Part shown: positions 60,509 to 64,000 of the stretch, in pieces
Position numbering within the stretch: position 1 is the first letter of the stretch
Layout of the letters: each line of letters opens with the position of its first letter
Assembly: GCF_004765795.1 (NCBI RefSeq)
Contig: NZ_SBIV01000001.1
Location: 434,001-498,000, forward strand
Reading direction: 5' to 3'
DNA: 64,000 nt
Source of the DNA: Halorussus marinus
GTDB lineage: Archaea; Halobacteriota; Halobacteria; Halobacteriales; Haladaptataceae
The notes under the pieces: generated by a model
Database searches by the model: none
What the model was told of the DNA's origin: nothing
What the model saw: only the letters and a program-made list of their open reading frames with translations
Position numbers and translations under genes: made by a program

Positions 60509-61264
60509 TCACTCGCAGGTCCCGGTGCGTATCCGTATCGGCCGATCGAGATCGAGCGAGACGCGCTCGGAGACGCCTGCCGACCCGGAGAGAAACTCCC
60601 AGTCGGTGATCTCGCCCTCGTAGTGTTCGCCCTCGAGCGCGGCGTCCTCGTTGAATCCCGGGCGGACGACGACGTCGAAGTTCTCGCCGAGACCGCGGAA
60701 CGCGCCGCCGTCGGTGCCGGCTTTCCCCCAGGTCCAGTCGACGACGTGTTCGGACCCGTCGACCCGCCAGCGGTCGAAGTTCGTGGACGCGACCACGCCG
60801 GTGTTCGGGTTCCGATAGAAGTCGTCTCTGACGGCCCACTCGCCGCCCGACGGGAGTCCGTCGAGCCCGAACGTGACCGACCCGCCGATCGACGACTCGA
60901 TCCGGCCGTGGACGACGACGAGGCTCAGCCCCTTCGGGCCCCGGTAGAGCAAGAGGAGACTCGTCTTTTCTCGCTGGAGCTCCACGGTCCCGGCCGAGGC
61001 GTAGCGCGTGGCGAAGCCGATCGAGGCGCCGTTCTCCTCGGAGACGTACTTCTTTGGGAGCTGGTAGTCGTAGAACTCCTCGACGGGGAGCCGGCCCCGC
61101 ACCGGCGCCACCGGCTCACACCGGTCGCCCTGGACGACCGCGTAGTCGGACGCCCGTCGCCGCTGAGTCGCCGCGCCCCCGCCCGCGAACGCTCCGAGGA
61201 CGCCCGTTCCGAGGGCGCTCAGGAGCGCTCGCCGCGAGACGGTCGATCGCTGGGTTCGCCTCAT
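60509..61264 (-). CDS. Tat-exported protein of unknown function
   Basis: The 251-residue protein has a twin-arginine signal: STVSRRALLSALGTGVLGAFAGGG, with no lipobox Cys. The mature part is beta-rich (SLLLLYRGPKGLSLVVVHGRI, GGSVTFGLDGL) with Cys residues near both ends of the mature protein (DRCEPV and RTGTCE) that could form a disulfide. It shares a 20-bp upstream element with the divergent FG-GAP gene. Function unknown. Confidence 0.75.
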   Translation of the reverse strand: MRRTQRSTVSRRALLSALGTGVLGAFAGGGAATQRRRASDYAVVQGDRCEPVAPVRGRLPVEEFYDYQLPKKYVSEENGASIGFATRYASAGTVELQREKTSLLLLYRGPKGLSLVVVHGRIESSIGGSVTFGLDGLPSGGEWAVRDDFYRNPNTGVVASTNFDRWRVDGSEHVVDWTWGKAGTDGGAFRGLGENFDVVVRPGFNEDAALEGEHYEGEITDWEFLSGSAGVSERVSLDLDRPIRIRTGTCE

Positions 61265-61290
61265 CTGCCACCGACCAGAGGAGGCAGTCG

Positions 61291-61310
61291 GCCTTTGTTA
61301 TCCGGGCGTT
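61291..61310 (-). promoter_or_regulatory. 20-bp promoter element, copy 1 (Tat-exported gene)
   Basis: AACGCCCGGATAACAAAGGC on the minus strand, ending 26 bases before the ATG at 61264. It is an exact match to copy 2 in front of the divergent gene. GATAACAAA is in the TATA position, with CCCGG upstream in the BRE position. Confidence 0.7.
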
Positions 61311-61402
61311 ACGCCGCCCCGACTCCGACGCGCGGCCTCGACCGGCCGGTCGGTCTCCCGTCCATCGCAGAAACGCGGCGATAACGTGCGGTGGCGTCGG
61401 GA

Positions 61403-61422
61403 AACGCCCGGATAACAAAGGC
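61403..61422 (+). promoter_or_regulatory. 20-bp promoter element, copy 2 (FG-GAP gene)
   Basis: AACGCCCGGATAACAAAGGC, identical over all 20 bases to copy 1, ends 32 bases before the ATG at 61455. The two copies form an inverted repeat 92 bases apart and probably give the two genes the same regulation. Confidence 0.7.
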
Positions 61423-61454
61423 GCGAGCTCTCGTCACCCACGTCGATTGCCTAA

Positions 61455-64000
61455 ATGTCCGGAGGGACTTCGTCGGCGGGAACCGACCGAACCGACACGG
61501 CCACCCAGCTCAAGACCGGTATCGTCGCCTGGTGTATCGTCGCCAGCAGCATGCTCTACGGCGTGGGCGTCGTCGGCGCCCAGTCGCCCCCAGAGGTCGA
61601 GGGCGACGTGATAGCGCCCGAGACGCCGGGGCCGCCGGACGCGACTGCCGACTCGCTCCCGAGCGCGTCACCCGGGTCGTCGGCCGCCGCCGACTCCGAC
61701 GGATCCGGCCCCGACGCGACCGCTCCGGAACCGAACGCGCGCGGTGCGAGCCCGGCGGCCGCGAGCGGGCCGAGCGACGCCGGTTCGGCGAACGCCTCGA
61801 CGACGTCGACTACCTCGGGGCGTGTCGGACCGTGCGCTCGGATCCCGCGCGGTCCGGTGGGCGACGTGCCGCTCGCGGCCGCCGACACCATCGCCGGCGC
61901 GGCGAGCAACGACCGGGCGGGGTGGGACACCGCGGTCGGCGACGTGAACGGCGACGGCTACGACGACCTCCTCGTCGGCGCGCCGACCAACGACTCCGGG
62001 GGGACCGACTCGGGCGGCGCGTTCCTGTTCTACGGCCCGACGAATCGCAGCGACCTCTCGCTCGCCGACGCGGACGTCACCTTCGAGGCCGAATCGCCCG
62101 GCGACTACGCCGGGTTCGCCGTCGAGATCGGCGACATGAACGACGACGGCCGCGCCGACATCGCCGTCGGCGCGCCGCTGACCAACACGAACGGCTACGC
62201 GTCGGGCACTACCTACGTGGTGTACGGCGGCGGCCTCCCCGAGGAGGTCCGACTCAAGTTCGCCGACGCCGCCTTCGCCGGCGACGAGGGCGACCGCGCG
62301 GGTTGGTCGCTCGCGACCGCCGAGAACGTCACCAACGGGACCCGGGGCCTGCTGATCGGCGCGCCCCAGCACGACGGCAGTGCCCGCGACGCCGGCGCCG
62401 CCCACCTCGTCCACATGCCCCGCACGGGCGGGTTCAATCTGTCCCGGGCCAACGCGACCTACCTCGGTGAGGCCGAAGGCGACCTCGCCGGAAGCGCGGT
62501 CGCGGTCGCCGACGCCGACAACGACAGCGTCAGCGACGTGCTGATCGGCGCGCCCGGCAACGACTCCGTCGCGCCCGACGCCGGCGCCGCGTACCTGAAA
62601 CACGGGCCGCAGTTCAACGGCACGTCGCTGTTGGTGAACGCGCCCGTGAAGTTCCGCGGTCCCGACGCGCAGGCCCAAGCGGGCTTCTCCGTGGCCGACG
62701 CCGGCGATATCGACGGCGACGGCCGCGACGAACTCGCGGTCGGCGCGCCGTTCGCCGACAGGGGCGGCCCTGAGACCGGCGCCGCCTACGTCGCCGGCGA
62801 GGGGAACCGCTCGCGGATCGTGAACCTCTCGACCGAGGTCGACGCCGCCCTGCCCGGGGCCGGCTCCGGGGACGCCGCCGGCTGGGACGTGGCCGGCGCG
62901 GGCGACGTGAACGGCGACGGTTACGACGACCTCCTCGTCGGCGCGCCGTACAACAACAGCACCGTCGGCACCACCGGCGCGGGCTACCTGCTGTACGGCT
63001 CCCAGATCGCGTCCCGACACCCTCTCTCGGGAGCCCACACCAAGCTCCGGGGCAACGAGACCGGCGACCTCGCCGGCTACGCGGTGGCGTCGGGTGCCTT
63101 CGACAACGACTCGGAGACGGACGTGTTCGTCGGCGCGCCGTACGCGAACGCGACCGACCGAACCGACGCGGGCGCCGTCTACGCGGTCGCCGGCGGCTGT
63201 CCGCGCGCCAAGACGACCGCCGACGAGACCGCGACCGAAACCACGACGCCGCCCGAACCCGCCACCGAGGAGCCGACCGCGACGACCGAGCGCCCGACGG
63301 CGACGCCCGGCGAACTGTTCCGGGTTCGGACGTCGTTCGACTGCACCGACGTCACGGTCGCCGCGAGCCAGTTCACCCGGGTGGTGCTGACGTTCGAGGA
63401 CGGGACGACCCAGACGTTTTCGAGCATCTACAGCGGAACGCGGCGGTTCTCCGGAACCGGGCGCAACGCCGGAAAGCTCGTGACCTCGGTGAAGGTGTTC
63501 AACGGCCCGCGGACGTTCGCACTCCGGACCAACGACGTCAGCGACTGCGAGACGCCGACCGAGACGCCGGAACCGCCGTTCTCCCCGAAGGTGTTCTTCC
63601 CGAACTGCGAGGACGCCGTCGTGGACGCGAACCGGTTCGAGTCGGTCACGGTCGTGTTCGGGGACGGCGACCGCCAGAACTTCTACGGGCCGTTCACCGA
63701 CCGGGGACGGTTCAGCGGGACGGGCGCCAACCGGGGCGAGGTGATCAAGCGCGTGATCGTCCGGAGCGCCGACGGCGAGCACGTCACTCGGACCAACCCG
63801 AGCTTCGAGGCCTGCCGCGAGCCCGAGACGACCACCACGACCGAGACCACCACGACCACGACGACCGCCGAACCCACGCCGGTGCCGTTCGAGCCGACGT
63901 TCGACTTCGCGTGTACTCAGGCCGCGGTGGACGCCCACGAGTACGACGCCGTGACGCTGGCGTTCGAGGACGGCGACCGCCAGACGTTCCGCGGTCCGTT
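61455..64000 (+). CDS. Secreted FG-GAP beta-propeller protein with tandem Cys-containing domains (partial, 3' end outside window)
   Basis: The frame is open from the ATG at 61455 to the window edge (at least 848 codons). A hydrophobic segment at residues ~20-42 may be a signal or anchor. After an Ala/Ser/Asp linker, seven FG-GAP repeats (residues ~140-580) carry Ca-binding loops such as DVNGDGYDD and a GAP turn; seven blades make an integrin-alpha-like propeller. Then come a Thr/Glu/Pro linker and at least three copies of a ~85-residue unit (residues ~621-700, 708-786, 812 on) with a start Cys, VTLTFEDG-like strand and GTG turn. It is probably a cell-surface adhesin or enzyme scaffold. Confidence 0.85.
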   Translation, partial: MSGGTSSAGTDRTDTATQLKTGIVAWCIVASSMLYGVGVVGAQSPPEVEGDVIAPETPGPPDATADSLPSASPGSSAAADSDGSGPDATAPEPNARGASPAAASGPSDAGSANASTTSTTSGRVGPCARIPRGPVGDVPLAAADTIAGAASNDRAGWDTAVGDVNGDGYDDLLVGAPTNDSGGTDSGGAFLFYGPTNRSDLSLADADVTFEAESPGDYAGFAVEIGDMNDDGRADIAVGAPLTNTNGYASGTTYVVYGGGLPEEVRLKFADAAFAGDEGDRAGWSLATAENVTNGTRGLLIGAPQHDGSARDAGAAHLVHMPRTGGFNLSRANATYLGEAEGDLAGSAVAVADADNDSVSDVLIGAPGNDSVAPDAGAAYLKHGPQFNGTSLLVNAPVKFRGPDAQAQAGFSVADAGDIDGDGRDELAVGAPFADRGGPETGAAYVAGEGNRSRIVNLSTEVDAALPGAGSGDAAGWDVAGAGDVNGDGYDDLLVGAPYNNSTVGTTGAGYLLYGSQIASRHPLSGAHTKLRGNETGDLAGYAVASGAFDNDSETDVFVGAPYANATDRTDAGAVYAVAGGCPRAKTTADETATETTTPPEPATEEPTATTERPTATPGELFRVRTSFDCTDVTVAASQFTRVVLTFEDGTTQTFSSIYSGTRRFSGTGRNAGKLVTSVKVFNGPRTFALRTNDVSDCETPTETPEPPFSPKVFFPNCEDAVVDANRFESVTVVFGDGDRQNFYGPFTDRGRFSGTGANRGEVIKRVIVRSADGEHVTRTNPSFEACREPETTTTTETTTTTTTAEPTPVPFEPTFDFACTQAAVDAHEYDAVTLAFEDGDRQTFRGP

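Noticed and set aside
1-64000. tRNA, rRNA, intact insertion sequences or a replication origin
   Set aside because: No cloverleaf, rRNA segment, transposase or origin-binding-protein gene with flanking repeats was seen by reading the intergenic regions.

Overview
The window is chromosomal DNA of a halophilic archaeon (class Halobacteria). The proteins are very acidic (Asp/Glu-rich, Lys-poor), base composition is strongly GC-rich with C/G third positions, and most starts are leaderless or nearly so, with TATA-like boxes about 25-35 bases upstream. Archaeal markers include transcription factor TFB, RNA polymerase subunit L, GatA/GatC, Dph2 and a METTL5-type methyltransferase. No rRNA, tRNA, CRISPR array or intact insertion sequence was seen. 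The genus cannot be fixed from this sequence alone. All residue alignments to known families were made by eye from memory.

Layout. 1-3,100: a haloarchaea-specific protein running off the left edge, a 367-bp REP/BIME-like inverted repeat, and three small proteins. 3,100-15,850: a menaquinone locus, menF-menD, menB and menA-menC-menE, interrupted by an aminotransferase, small membrane proteins and a molybdate/tungstate binding protein plus permease with no ATPase beside them. 15,900-25,800: housekeeping and conserved genes (NRDE protein, HTH protein, a triple-DUF1508 membrane protein, gatA-gatC, tfb, a NUDIX hydrolase, an asparagine-synthase-like/PHP pair, an arylsulfotransferase-like protein). 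25,800-30,000: a TetR repressor divergent from an ABC-2 exporter, and an arsR-acr3 arsenite efflux operon, each with a candidate operator. 30,000-30,750: a low-GC, gene-poor stretch. 30,750-36,650: purL, an amidohydrolase, a small protein behind a 10-bp-phased GTTAC array, and an aldehyde dehydrogenase.

36,820-46,180 is the most distinctive part: a tightly packed, probably co-transcribed operon for an exported type II DMSO-reductase-family enzyme. It encodes a Tat-exported Mo alpha subunit, an iron-sulfur beta subunit, a TorD-like chaperone, a heme-b gamma subunit and four accessory genes: a HEAT-repeat protein, an unknown protein, a DUF59-Mrp ATPase-DUF2249 fusion and a small sulfite-oxidase-like molybdopterin domain. 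The substrate is not evident. Menaquinone synthesis, molybdate/tungstate uptake and this oxidoreductase would fit one anaerobic or alternative respiratory chain.

46,200-64,000 mixes core genes (hisF, rpoL, dph2, a METTL5-type methyltransferase, a rhomboid protease) with repeat-rich haloarchaeal proteins: two proteins with a five-residue periodicity, a coiled-coil protein with a recent 37-residue duplication, a BNR propeller, and a seven-repeat FG-GAP protein cut by the right edge. The FG-GAP gene and its divergent Tat-secreted neighbour carry an identical 20-bp element just upstream of each start.
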